The position numbers were made by a program, and so were the translations under genes. Below are positions 1 through 8,819 of a DNA stretch of 39,561 nucleotides, piece after piece. A model generated the notes under the pieces. The model saw only the letters and a program-made list of their open reading frames with translations. It did not search any database and was not told the DNA's origin. Positions within the stretch are counted from its first letter, which is position 1, and the number at the start of each line of letters is the position of its first letter. The stretch lies in assembly GCA_031273825.1 (NCBI GenBank), contig JAISRB010000132.1, forward strand, positions 1 to 39,561, in the 5' to 3' direction. Source of the DNA: Clostridiales bacterium. Its GTDB lineage: Bacteria; Bacillota; Clostridia; Christensenellales; JAISNN01.

Positions 1-103
1 ATCGGTTTTGCCTTAAAAAACGCGCTGCCGGGGGCAAAAACGGGAAAACGTCCTAAAAAGTCAAAAAATGTTTAAAAAAAATAAAAAAATTTTTAAAAAC
101 CTA

Positions 104-132
104 TTGAAATTTGTTTTGAAATAGTGTATAAT
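104..132 (+). promoter_or_regulatory. sigma-A-type promoter TTGAAA-N17-TATAAT
   Basis: TTGAAA 104-109, 17-nt spacer, TATAAT 127-132, upstream of the 168 ORF. Confidence 0.8.
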
Positions 133-167
133 AGTAATACCTTAGATAATGTGGAGTTGATAATAAT

Positions 168-797
168 ATGGATGCGACGGTTTTATTAAGCGACGAGGAG
201 TTGAAAGAGCGCAAAAAGACCTTGATCGGCAGGCTTGTCAGATTGGGGTTAATCTCTTTGATATTCATAGCCTTTGTAGTGTCCTTGGCCTTTCCGTATT
301 TGCAAAACTACAACCTTACTTATGTTGACGCGAACGGTCAAATCGTAAGCGAAACGGCGGACTTTACGGGCTTTGAGTTGGTGGCGGCCGCCGGAGAAAG
401 CATTCTCAAAATAGAGGACGGCGGACTTTACGGCAAATACATAATCGGAGCTTTCGAGCTAAATGTATCCACCGATTTTTCGGCGTTGGCGCTCATCTAT
501 TTGGTTCCGTTCGGGCTTTTGATATTCTTGTTGTTGTGGGTGGGCAATATCGCCATGACGGCGGCGTTGCTGTTTAACGGAAAATACAAAAAGGGAGTGG
601 CAAATCCGCTCAACGTCATACTCCTTATAGCGGGGCTTGCCGAGCTTGCGGCGTTGATGATATTCCAGACAATATATTGCGACTTATTTGCGTTGTCTTT
701 CGGCTTTTATATATTGGGAATAACCGCCTTGCTGGCGTTTATTTATCCGGCGTTTTCCGGATATTCAAAAAAGAAAATTAATGAAGAGTTAATTTAA
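168..797 (+). CDS. predicted four-TM membrane protein of unknown function
   Basis: 209-aa ORF with four hydrophobic segments and a long loop after TM1; promoter upstream. Confidence 0.8.
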   Translation: MDATVLLSDEELKERKKTLIGRLVRLGLISLIFIAFVVSLAFPYLQNYNLTYVDANGQIVSETADFTGFELVAAAGESILKIEDGGLYGKYIIGAFELNVSTDFSALALIYLVPFGLLIFLLLWVGNIAMTAALLFNGKYKKGVANPLNVILLIAGLAELAALMIFQTIYCDLFALSFGFYILGITALLAFIYPAFSGYSKKKINEELI

Positions 798-821
798 CAA
801 ATAATAAAGGAGAATACAATC

Positions 822-1034
822 ATGGCAAAGAAAAACAAAAAAGTTGAAGTTGCACCGGCTCCGGTAGTCGAGGCTCCTAAAGGCCCGACCATCGTTTACA
901 GAAGCCTTCCTAATCCGGCTCCCGTCGCGATATCGGCTCCTACGCCTATAATGCAAATCAACCCTATCGTTCAACCTATCGCTCTCGTACCTTACGGCAC
1001 GATGAATCAGCCTATTTTGCAGGTTGAGGAATAA
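822..1034 (+). CDS. small proline-rich peptide with PIVQPIALVPYGTMNQPILQ motif, copy 1
   Basis: 70-aa ORF with ribosome-binding site AAAGGAG; same protein as ORF 1229-1441. Confidence 0.8.
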   Translation: MAKKNKKVEVAPAPVVEAPKGPTIVYRSLPNPAPVAISAPTPIMQINPIVQPIALVPYGTMNQPILQVEE

Positions 1035-1070
1035 GAAAGGTTATTCGCAGCAAAAAAAGTCGGCGGTCAC

Positions 1071-1093
1071 GCCTCCCGGGCAATTCGGGAGGC
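1071..1093 (+). repeat. GCCTCCCG/CGGGAGGC hairpin after peptide copy 1
   Basis: 8-bp perfect inverted repeat, 7-nt loop, no following T-run. Confidence 0.6.
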
Positions 1094-1228
1094 AAGCCGT
1101 TCGATAGCAGACAAGCCGTTATCGGACGGCGCGCCCGAGCTTATCGGGTATCTATCATTTAAAAAACGAGGGCCGGCGTTTAATTCGGCCGAAAATAAAG
1201 TTTTAATATTTTTTTGGAGGATACAATC

Positions 1229-1441
1229 ATGGCAAAGAAAAACAAAAAAGTTGAAGTTGCACCGGCTCCGGTAGTCGAAGCTCCTAAAGGCCCGACTATC
1301 GTTTACAGAAGCCTTCCTAATCCGGCTCCCGTCGCGATATCGGCTCCTACGCCTATAATGCAAATCAACCCTATCGTTCAGCCTATCGCTCTCGTACCTT
1401 ACGGCACGATGAATCAGCCTATTTTGCAGGTTGAGGAATAA
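1229..1441 (+). CDS. small proline-rich peptide with PIVQPIALVPYGTMNQPILQ motif, copy 2
   Basis: Protein identical to 822-1034; three nucleotide differences, all synonymous; ribosome-binding site TGGAGG. Confidence 0.85.
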   Translation: MAKKNKKVEVAPAPVVEAPKGPTIVYRSLPNPAPVAISAPTPIMQINPIVQPIALVPYGTMNQPILQVEE

Positions 1442-1477
1442 GAAAGGTTATTCGCAGCAAAAAAAGTCGGCGGTCGC

Positions 1478-1503
1478 GCCTCCCGGGGTCAGCCTCGGGA
1501 GGC
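1478..1503 (+). repeat. GCCTCCCG/CGGGAGGC hairpin after peptide copy 2
   Basis: Same stem as 1071-1093 with a different 10-nt loop. Confidence 0.6.
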
Positions 1504-1568
1504 AAGCCGCTTGATAAAAAATTCTTGTTTAGAGCAAATCGTTACCGCTTTTTTGAGGAGTTGTTGGT

Positions 1569-2147
1569 ATGAATAATAAAAAAATAAAAAAAGCCGGCAT
1601 AATGTCTTCGATATTTAATATTGTCATTTGCACTATATTGATACTATTTGTCGTTATAGTGTTGTTTGGCAACGAGCTTATCGAATTATTGCCGGAGGAC
1701 GTCGGTCTTAACTTGTCGTCTTTCGCCGGATATTTGCCTACGAACGCGTCGGGCGAAGTCGACGGCGTAACATTCTATGAGATTTTCGGTGTAATTTTAG
1801 AGCCTCAAGCGCTTATACTTCAAGCGATAATTTTTGTAAGTATCGTAACGATAGTTATTTCGATTATCACCCTGATTACGCGTAAGGGCTTGGCGAGAAG
1901 ATTGTTCTCGTTCGTTTTACTCGGAGTTACGGTAGGTTCCGCCGCGTTGTTTATATACACCTACGGCTTGAATCTCGACGCTACTCTGTGGGCCGACATA
2001 AATAACTTCTTCACATCCGTCTTTTCGATAGGCTTACTCGGAGGCACGTCGTCCGAAAGTTTCGGCGCGTTCGCCGTATTCTCAACCTATCTGATGATAA
2101 GCGGATTGGGCACGGCGTCCTTTATTGCGACGCAGATCAACAAATAA
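1569..2147 (+). CDS. predicted four-TM membrane protein of unknown function
   Basis: 192-aa ORF, four hydrophobic segments, ribosome-binding site GAGGAG. Confidence 0.8.
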   Translation: MNNKKIKKAGIMSSIFNIVICTILILFVVIVLFGNELIELLPEDVGLNLSSFAGYLPTNASGEVDGVTFYEIFGVILEPQALILQAIIFVSIVTIVISIITLITRKGLARRLFSFVLLGVTVGSAALFIYTYGLNLDATLWADINNFFTSVFSIGLLGGTSSESFGAFAVFSTYLMISGLGTASFIATQINK

Positions 2148-2216
2148 ATCTCGGTTTGTTTGCGTAAAGCAAGAGTTCGGGTCGGCTTAAGATTTCGGAC
2201 AAGCTTAAAAAAAGTA

Positions 2217-2248
2217 AGCGCGCCCGAAACGGCGCGTTTGTTTTTTTT
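2217..2248 (+). terminator. intrinsic terminator-like hairpin
   Basis: CGCGCC/GGCGCG stem followed by TTTGTTTTTTTT. Confidence 0.55.
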
Positions 2249-2287
2249 AGGCGGCAAGATGCGTATTTATTTAAAGGGGTATATATT

Positions 2288-2503
2288 ATGGGAAAAAAAG
2301 ATAAAAAAATAAAAGGCGGCGCGATAAACGCGCCTCAACTGACGGCGATAGCCGAGCCTCGCGGGCTTGACGTTGACCGATTGGTTGTTGACTACAAAAT
2401 CGTGCCGTTTCCTATTCCGATAACGTTGGCTCAAACTTCGGCGAGCGTCGGAGACGGGTTCGACGATCGATATACCGCGCTTGCGCCTTATGAAACAAAC
2501 TAA
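2288..2503 (+). CDS. small Lys-rich-N-terminus peptide, possibly a divergent member of the proline-rich peptide group
   Basis: 71-aa ORF MGKKDKKIKGG... with IVPFPIPITL and ALAPYETN; sits in the same alternating array. Confidence 0.6.
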   Translation: MGKKDKKIKGGAINAPQLTAIAEPRGLDVDRLVVDYKIVPFPIPITLAQTSASVGDGFDDRYTALAPYETN

Positions 2504-2510
2504 CGGGGGC

Positions 2511-2539
2511 TTGACAAGATCCGTTTAATTTGATATAAT
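2511..2539 (+). promoter_or_regulatory. consensus sigma-A promoter TTGACA-N17-TATAAT
   Basis: TTGACA 2511-2516, TATAAT 2534-2539, 17-nt spacer. Confidence 0.85.
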
Positions 2540-2573
2540 ATAGGCGTATAAAATAAGCTAAGGGGATATAAGC

Positions 2574-3032
2574 ATGACCAAAAAGACGATAAGGGTTACA
2601 AGATTTAGTTCGATTCCGGTTTTTTTGTTTGCGGCGCTGTCAATTGCCGCGATAATTGTGCCGGATGCGGTGACGGGCTTGCCCGACTTTATCGACGGCT
2701 ACGCTCCGCTCGCGGAATATCTCAATTTTTCGCGGTTTAGCCTTGACGTCATAAAAAGCGATTGGCCGCTTGCGGCCTTTGCCTTAGGCGCGCTTTTGTC
2801 GGTCGGCGTCGCGCTTTCGTCGATATTTGGCTTTGCGGCGCAAAGACGGACGGGCAGAATGAGTCTTTCGACGCTTTCGTTCCTCTTGTTTTTGGGATAC
2901 GGAATCTACGAGACGGCGACAAGCGGACTTCCCGTTCTCGAATCGGCGGCGGCGGTAGACTACGGCTACTATTTGGTGCTCGGCTCGTCGGCGGCCGCGG
3001 CGGCGTCGGCTTATTTATCAAAAAGAAAATAA
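2574..3032 (+). CDS. predicted four-TM membrane protein of unknown function
   Basis: 152-aa ORF with four hydrophobic segments and its own promoter. Confidence 0.75.
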   Translation: MTKKTIRVTRFSSIPVFLFAALSIAAIIVPDAVTGLPDFIDGYAPLAEYLNFSRFSLDVIKSDWPLAAFALGALLSVGVALSSIFGFAAQRRTGRMSLSTLSFLLFLGYGIYETATSGLPVLESAAAVDYGYYLVLGSSAAAAASAYLSKRK

Positions 3033-3092
3033 GACCGCCGTCGGCGTAAAAAAAATATCAACGCGGCCGAAACGGCGTTTTGAACGGACAAT

Positions 3093-3118
3093 AAAAGCGG
3101 TAAAAGGCCGCTTTTTTT
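3093..3118 (+). terminator. intrinsic terminator
   Basis: AAAAGCGG-taaaagg-CCGCTTTT followed by T-run. Confidence 0.7.
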
Positions 3119-3179
3119 GACGGAACGGGAGATAAAGGCGTTTCAAAAAAATATTTTTCAGCAAAATGCGCAATAAGTA

Positions 3180-3208
3180 TTGAAATTTTTGCGGAAATGT
3201 TGTATACT
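3180..3208 (+). promoter_or_regulatory. sigma-A-type promoter TTGAAA-N17-TATACT
   Basis: TTGAAA 3180-3185, TATACT 3203-3208. Confidence 0.8.
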
Positions 3209-3241
3209 ATATATACGCTTAAGAATATAAGGAAAGGTGTT

Positions 3242-4210
3242 ATGAGCAAGAAGACTAAACAAAACGAATCGGGCTATGAAGCGGAGCATACCTGCAGTCA
3301 ATATGATTGCGGAATTTGCGCCGATAAGTTTGATTGTGATTATTACATCAACACTTTTTGCGTACCGCCCGCCGCCGGACAAAACGCATATTATCAAGAT
3401 CCCTACGGGGGATACGGTATGCAGCAAAACGGCGCGCCGCAAGACGGGACGCAACAACAGCCGCAACAGAATAATCAGCAGACGTTTAACGCAGGCTACG
3501 GAAACATTGCGGGTCAGCCTATTCCAAACCCAAATCAGCCGAACGGCGTGCAGCTTTCGCCTATAGTCATACCGGTTTCGTTTGTGCCTTATACGACGCA
3601 AAATCAGCCGCTCTATCAGGTCGAAACGGTTATGCCCGAGGTCGAGTTTGTCAAGCACCGCGGCCGCGCTTTGTTTATGCTTGTCGTCAGCGTAGCCATA
3701 TTCTTTATATTCTCGTTTCCTCTGATAGCCAATTATTCGGCAAACAACATCTTGGCCGGACTTTTTACGGGAATGCCCGTCGAGGTTCCGTTCTTTACGA
3801 ACAGCATGGGTTTTGAGGAGCTGTTTAAGTTCAGAGACATGATCGTCATGATAAGCGCGCACATCATCGCGCTAAGCTTGCTCGGAATATTTGTCACGGC
3901 GGTATACAACACCGCAAAATACATAATCAAGTCGATTACGGGAAGACTGAAAAAAGGCTCCGCGAAATCAAATAAATTTATCTTTGTATGCATACTGTTC
4001 TTGTTTGCGGGAATAGTCGTACTCAATATGAGCACGGGTCTCGGGGCGGTTGAAGCCTTTGGAAAGGTCTTAAAAAACGACTCGAGCCTTGTATACGGTC
4101 TGAACTTCGCTTATTACGCGCTAATCGGCGCGTCGATATTGTTGCTGTTTGCAACCGCGTTTATCAAAACGGAAAGATACGCTCCGGTAGAGGGCGCGCT
4201 TCCCGAATAA
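3242..4210 (+). CDS. fusion protein: Cys-rich and Gln/Pro-rich N-terminus, VPYTTQNQPLYQ motif, four-TM C-terminal domain
   Basis: Start at 3242 chosen because AAGGAAAGG precedes it; contains VQLSPIVIPVSFVPYTTQNQPLYQVE. Confidence 0.8.
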   Translation: MSKKTKQNESGYEAEHTCSQYDCGICADKFDCDYYINTFCVPPAAGQNAYYQDPYGGYGMQQNGAPQDGTQQQPQQNNQQTFNAGYGNIAGQPIPNPNQPNGVQLSPIVIPVSFVPYTTQNQPLYQVETVMPEVEFVKHRGRALFMLVVSVAIFFIFSFPLIANYSANNILAGLFTGMPVEVPFFTNSMGFEELFKFRDMIVMISAHIIALSLLGIFVTAVYNTAKYIIKSITGRLKKGSAKSNKFIFVCILFLFAGIVVLNMSTGLGAVEAFGKVLKNDSSLVYGLNFAYYALIGASILLLFATAFIKTERYAPVEGALPE

Positions 4211-4292
4211 AAGCCGCCGCATAACAAACGGCGCACATCAAAAAAATCAGCGGATAGCCGTCGTTTGACGCGTCCGACGGAGGGAAACTCAC

Positions 4293-4493
4293 ATGTTCAG
4301 AAAAAAAACGCCGCCAAAGCCCGTCAGGAGGGTTGTGTACGGCAACGCGCCCGTCAGTCAGCCGGTGCCTATAGAAAAGCCTAACGACATAATTCAGCTT
4401 ACTCCGATAGTTCAGCCGATTTCTATGGTTCCTTACGGAACGATGAATCAGCCGCTTTATCAGTATGTCTACGACGAAGACGGACAACAATAA
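4293..4493 (+). CDS. small proline-rich peptide with QLTPIVQPISMVPYGTMNQPLYQ motif
   Basis: 66-aa ORF sharing the motif with 822, 1229 and 3242 ORFs. Confidence 0.75.
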   Translation: MFRKKTPPKPVRRVVYGNAPVSQPVPIEKPNDIIQLTPIVQPISMVPYGTMNQPLYQYVYDEDGQQ

Positions 4494-4729
4494 TATTCGC
4501 GCCGGACGGTTTGACTTAAGCCCTCGCGGCTTGCTTTGACATGGGCGCGGAGTCGGCGGAGATAAGATAAGGCGTCGTTCTTGTTTCGTTTGAATAACAA
4601 AAAAAGAAGACTGTTTTGCGGTCGGTACATATTCTTGTGCCGGGCACGGCGGGCTTCTTTATTTATAAAACGGGAAATTTAGCGGCGCAAGCCAAAAGCG
4701 TATAACCGCAAAAGGCGGGAGAGACGGAA

Positions 4730-6124
4730 ATGAATACAACGACAATAAGAGAGCTTTATAACAATCAAAATCAGCAAGACAAGCGCGCGGTCGTTTTGGT
4801 CGGCTGGGTGAGGTCGATAAGAGCGTCAAAGGACTTCGGGTTTATAGAACTCAACGACGGTTCGTTTTTTAAGAACTGTCAGGTGGTTTTTGACAGAGCG
4901 GCGATATCAAATTTTGACGCAGTTTCAAGGCAGGGCGCGGGCGCGGCGTTGATTGTCAAGGGCGCGGTAGTGCCGACGCCTAACAACAAACAGCCCTTTG
5001 AGGTGGCGGCGGCGGAAATCGCCGTCGAGGGAACGTCTCCGCCCGATTATCCTATTCAAAAAAAGAGGCATTCGTTTGAGTTTTTGAGAGAAAAGGCGCA
5101 TTTGAGGCCGAGAACCAACACGTTCGGCGCGGTGTTCAAGATAAGAAGTCAGGCGGCCTTTGCCTTGCACAGCTTTTTTAACGGCAGGGGCTTTGTCTAT
5201 GTGCACACGCCGATTATTACGGCGAGCGACTGCGAGGGCGCGGGGGCTATGTTTAAGACGACTACCCTTGATTTAAATAACGTAAAAAAGACCGCGGACG
5301 GGCTTGTCGACTATAGCGGCGATTTTTTTGGCAAGCCGGCAAACCTCACGGTCAGCGGACAGCTCAACGCCGAGGCCTACGCCATGGCCTACTCTAAGGT
5401 CTACACCTTCGGCCCGACGTTTCGCGCCGAGATATCAAACACGGCGAGACACGCCGCCGAGTTTTGGATGGTCGAGCCGGAGATGGCCTTTGCCGACCTT
5501 GCCGACGACATGAATTTGGCCGAGGATACGGTCAAATATGTCATAGACTATACAAAACGGACGTGCGCGGAGGAGCTGGAGTTTTTGAACGCGTTTGTAG
5601 ACGCGGGGCTTATAGAACGGCTTGACAACATATTAAACTGCGGCTTTGAGCGTCTGCGCTACACCGACGCGATAGACATTCTCAAAAACAGCAAAAAAAG
5701 CTTTGAATACCCCGTCGAATGGGGGCTTGACCTGCAATCGGAGCACGAGCGGTATATCACCGAGGAGGTCTTTAAAAAGCCCGTGTTTTTGACGGACTAT
5801 CCCAAGGGTATCAAGGCCTTTTATATGCGCGTCAACGACGACGAAAAAACCGTCGCCGCCGCCGATCTTTTGGTCGCGGGAGTAGGCGAGCTTATCGGCG
5901 GCAGTCAGAGAGAGGAGAGGCAAGCGGTCTTGACGGCGCGAATGAAGGAGAGCGGAATAAACGCGCGCGACTATAGCTGGTATGTCGATTTGCGAAAGTT
6001 CGGGGGGTGCAAGCACGCCGGTTTCGGGTTGGGCTTTGAGCGCATGATAATGCTACTGACGGGTATTTCAAATATCAGAGACGTGACGCCTTTTCCCAGA
6101 AACTATAACAATTTGGAATTTTGA
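4730..6124 (+). CDS. asnS: asparagine--tRNA ligase
   Basis: OB-fold N-terminus ([24 protein letters not shown]), class II motifs ([28 protein letters not shown]). Confidence 0.95.
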   Translation: MNTTTIRELYNNQNQQDKRAVVLVGWVRSIRASKDFGFIELNDGSFFKNCQVVFDRAAISNFDAVSRQGAGAALIVKGAVVPTPNNKQPFEVAAAEIAVEGTSPPDYPIQKKRHSFEFLREKAHLRPRTNTFGAVFKIRSQAAFALHSFFNGRGFVYVHTPIITASDCEGAGAMFKTTTLDLNNVKKTADGLVDYSGDFFGKPANLTVSGQLNAEAYAMAYSKVYTFGPTFRAEISNTARHAAEFWMVEPEMAFADLADDMNLAEDTVKYVIDYTKRTCAEELEFLNAFVDAGLIERLDNILNCGFERLRYTDAIDILKNSKKSFEYPVEWGLDLQSEHERYITEEVFKKPVFLTDYPKGIKAFYMRVNDDEKTVAAADLLVAGVGELIGGSQREERQAVLTARMKESGINARDYSWYVDLRKFGGCKHAGFGLGFERMIMLLTGISNIRDVTPFPRNYNNLEF

Positions 6125-6212
6125 GCCGCGGTAACAATAAATATTGAGCCGCGGCAGGCTTGAAGGCTAAGCCGTATAAAAAAAATCTTAAAAAAAACGG
6201 GAGGGAACTATC

Positions 6213-7214
6213 ATGAGAACGGCGATATACGGAGCGGGAGCCATAGGCACCGCGCTCGGAGCTTACATTACCAAGGGAGGCGAGCCGATAGATTTGATTA
6301 GCCGCAACGCGGCGCACATCGCGGCGTTAAAAAAGGACGGAGCGCATATCACGGGTACGGTTGACTTTTGCGTAAAGGTCAACGCGCTTTTGCCCGGGGA
6401 GATGACGGGCAAATATGACATAATCTTTTTGGCGACAAAACAGCTTGACAACGCGGCGGTCGTCGGCTTTCTCAAAGACTTTTTGAGCGGCGACGGAGTT
6501 ATATGCACTATCCAAAACGGTCTGCCGGAGCTTTCGGTGTCGGAGGTGATAGGCCAAAACAGAACCTTTGGCTGCGCCATAGCGTGGGGCGCGGAAATCA
6601 AAGACGCCGGCGTGTGCGCCTTGACGTCGGAGCCGGAGGCGTTGACCTTCGGGTTAGGCGGATTTGAGAGCGGCGACAAGGCTAAGCTACAGGAGATAGC
6701 GCGGATATTGGGGCTTATGGGGCGCGTAGACATAGAGACTAACTTCATGGGCGCGAGGTGGAGCAAGCTGTTGGTAAACAGCGCGTTCAGCGGGCTTTCG
6801 GCGGTGTTGGGCGCGACGTTCGGCGAGGTCGCCGACGACAAGGCAAGCAGATTGATAGCCCAAAAAATCATTAAGGAATGTATAGACACGGCGGCTAAGG
6901 CCGGCGTAAAAATAGCCCCTATTCAGGGCAAGGACGTCGCGAAGCTTTTGGACTACAAAAACGCCGTCAAGCAAAAGATATCCTTTTTGATTATTCCGCT
7001 CGCCATGAAAAAGCATAAGAACATAAAGGCAAGTATGCTGCAAGACATAGAAAAAGGCAAAAAATGCGAAATAGACGCAATCAACGGCGTCGTCAGCCAA
7101 TACGGCAAAAAGGTCGGCGTCCCGACCCCCTATAACGACAAGGTCGTCGAAATCGTCAAGGGCATAGAGCAAGGGAAATATAAGCCGTCACGGGATAATT
7201 TGAGGTTGTTTTAG
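6213..7214 (+). CDS. ketopantoate reductase family (ApbA/PanE-like) protein
   Basis: N-terminal IYGAGAIGTALGAYI Rossmann motif and family-like C-terminal helical domain. Confidence 0.85.
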   Translation: MRTAIYGAGAIGTALGAYITKGGEPIDLISRNAAHIAALKKDGAHITGTVDFCVKVNALLPGEMTGKYDIIFLATKQLDNAAVVGFLKDFLSGDGVICTIQNGLPELSVSEVIGQNRTFGCAIAWGAEIKDAGVCALTSEPEALTFGLGGFESGDKAKLQEIARILGLMGRVDIETNFMGARWSKLLVNSAFSGLSAVLGATFGEVADDKASRLIAQKIIKECIDTAAKAGVKIAPIQGKDVAKLLDYKNAVKQKISFLIIPLAMKKHKNIKASMLQDIEKGKKCEIDAINGVVSQYGKKVGVPTPYNDKVVEIVKGIEQGKYKPSRDNLRLF

Positions 7215-7283
7215 GGGCTTGCGCGCTACTCATGCGCGAAACTCCGCGCAACCCCGTAAAATCGCGCGGAGCGGAGGTATAAT

Positions 7284-7598
7284 ATGGCAAGCGATTTAAA
7301 TTACGTTCAATATGTCGTCGATCAAATAAAGGCCGACGGGATAATAACATATAAAAAAATGTTCGGGGAGTATTTGATATATTTGAACGGCAAACCCGTC
7401 GTGACGGTTTGTGACAATACGGCGTTTGTCAAAATTGCCGATAGCATAAGTCACTTGTTTGAAAACGCGGAGAAGGGCTTTCCTTACGAGGGGGCAAAGG
7501 AGCATTATATTATAGATGCGGACGACGGCGGGCTTTTGAGCGAAGCGGTAAATATATTGGAAAGGAACGCGCCTATACCCAAAAAGAGAAAAAAATAA
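7284..7598 (+). CDS. TfoX/Sxy N-terminal domain protein
   Basis: KKMFGEYLIYLNGKPVVTVCDNTAFVKI resembles the TfoX-N fold. Confidence 0.8.
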   Translation: MASDLNYVQYVVDQIKADGIITYKKMFGEYLIYLNGKPVVTVCDNTAFVKIADSISHLFENAEKGFPYEGAKEHYIIDADDGGLLSEAVNILERNAPIPKKRKK

Positions 7599-7699
7599 AA
7601 GGCTTTTAAATTTTATAGACGGATAAAAAAGTTTTTTTGCGGAAAAGACGAAAAAATCGGCTTTTAAAGGTTTTTTTATTTTTTAGACGTTAAAAACGG

Positions 7700-7728
7700 T
7701 TGACATTATATATAAAAAGGTATATAAT
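7700..7728 (+). promoter_or_regulatory. consensus promoter TTGACA-N17-TATAAT
   Basis: TTGACA 7700-7705, TATAAT 7723-7728. Confidence 0.85.
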
Positions 7729-7841
7729 GCATCATAGGATAAAAAGATCGGTTTGCCTTATATCTCGCTGAAAGAAAATCTCTTTAAAGTAAAATAAGTA
7801 AAACAATTCAAAAATCCGAAAACTTTAAGGAGGAAATATTC

Positions 7842-8030
7842 ATGGCAGATAAGACTTTGAAATGTAAAGATTGCGGCGAAGACTTCGTATTTACCGAAGG
7901 CGAGCAGTCATTCTACAAAGAAAAAGGCTTTGAGAACCAACCGCAGAGGTGTCCGGCTTGCAGAAAAGCAAAAAAGAACCAAAGAAGCGGCGGCGGCGGA
8001 CGCTACGGTTCTTACGGCGACAGAAACTAA
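7842..8030 (+). CDS. small zinc-ribbon protein
   Basis: CKDCGEDF...CPACRKAKK, two CxxC knuckles, Gly/Arg-rich tail. Confidence 0.85.
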   Translation: MADKTLKCKDCGEDFVFTEGEQSFYKEKGFENQPQRCPACRKAKKNQRSGGGGRYGSYGDRN

Positions 8031-8066
8031 TTTCTGTAGCTAAAGGTTTTAACAAAAACAAAATTT

Positions 8067-8098
8067 GCGCGTTTCTTTCGGGAAACGCGCTTTTTTTT
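8067..8098 (+). terminator. intrinsic terminator
   Basis: GCGCGTTTC-tttcgg-GAAACGCGC followed by T8. Confidence 0.85.
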
Positions 8099-8245
8099 GT
8101 AGGGCTTACGCATTCGCGCAAGCCCTCGTTAGGGGAAACATGCTCGTTATGCATTCGCTTGACTCGCCGAGTTTCCCCTCTTGCGCCGACAAGTAGGCGC
8201 AATTCACCCAAAAATTTAAAAATTTTTTTTGATACGCCAAATTAT

Positions 8246-8273
8246 TTGATTTTATGCGGTTTTGTGGTATAAT
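8246..8273 (+). promoter_or_regulatory. promoter TTGATT-N16-TATAAT for the hydrogenase operon
   Basis: TTGATT 8246-8251, TATAAT 8268-8273. Confidence 0.65.
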
Positions 8274-8322
8274 AAATAGGTTGTGAAAATAATGACGATC
8301 ATTTTTTTGAGGAGGAAATCAA

Positions 8323-8817
8323 ATGGCAAAGATAAAGCTGACAAAAATACCGTTTAAGGGAACGGACGGACAGGAAAGAGAGCTTAGAGCCGCGCTTGCC
8401 GAAATTAAAAAGAAAAAGGGCGCGGTCATGCCGGCCTTGCAGAGGGCGCAGGAGATTTACGGTTATCTGCCAATGGAGGTTCAGCAAATCATAGCCGAGG
8501 TTTTGGAGGTTCCGGCCGAGGAGGTGTTCGGCGTGGCGACCTTTTATTCGCAGTTTACGCTAAATCCGCGCGGACAATATAACGTCAGCGTCTGTCTCGG
8601 AACGGCTTGCTATGTCAAGGGCGCGGGCGAGGTCTTAGACGCGCTCAAGATTCAGCTCGGCATAGAGGCCGACGAGTGTTCGGAGGACGGCAAGTTTTCG
8701 CTAAACGCCACAAGGTGTATCGGTTGCTGCGGGCTTGCGCCGGTCATGACGATAAACGACAGCGTATTCGGCAAGATTACCGCCGACGACGTAGAAAAGA
8801 TACTCGCCGATTATTGA
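8323..8817 (+). CDS. hydC: NuoE-like [2Fe-2S] subunit of [FeFe] hydrogenase
   Basis: NuoE signature CLGTACYVKGA...CIGCCGLAPVM. Confidence 0.9.
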   Translation: MAKIKLTKIPFKGTDGQERELRAALAEIKKKKGAVMPALQRAQEIYGYLPMEVQQIIAEVLEVPAEEVFGVATFYSQFTLNPRGQYNVSVCLGTACYVKGAGEVLDALKIQLGIEADECSEDGKFSLNATRCIGCCGLAPVMTINDSVFGKITADDVEKILADY

Positions 8818-8819
8818 CG

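Noticed and set aside
1067-1363. 98-aa minus-strand ORF and its 789-974 counterpart (MHYRRRSRYRDGSRIRKASV...)
   Set aside because: Antisense of the duplicated proline-rich peptide genes, similar only because the sense genes are duplicated.
3158-3862. 234-aa minus-strand ORF
   Set aside because: Antisense to the 3242 CDS and its promoter; no domain; low-stop frame due to codon bias.
4600-4670. T-box leader for asnS
   Set aside because: GCGGTCGGTAC only loosely resembles the T-box core AGGGTGGNACCGCG and no specifier or stem I features were recognised.
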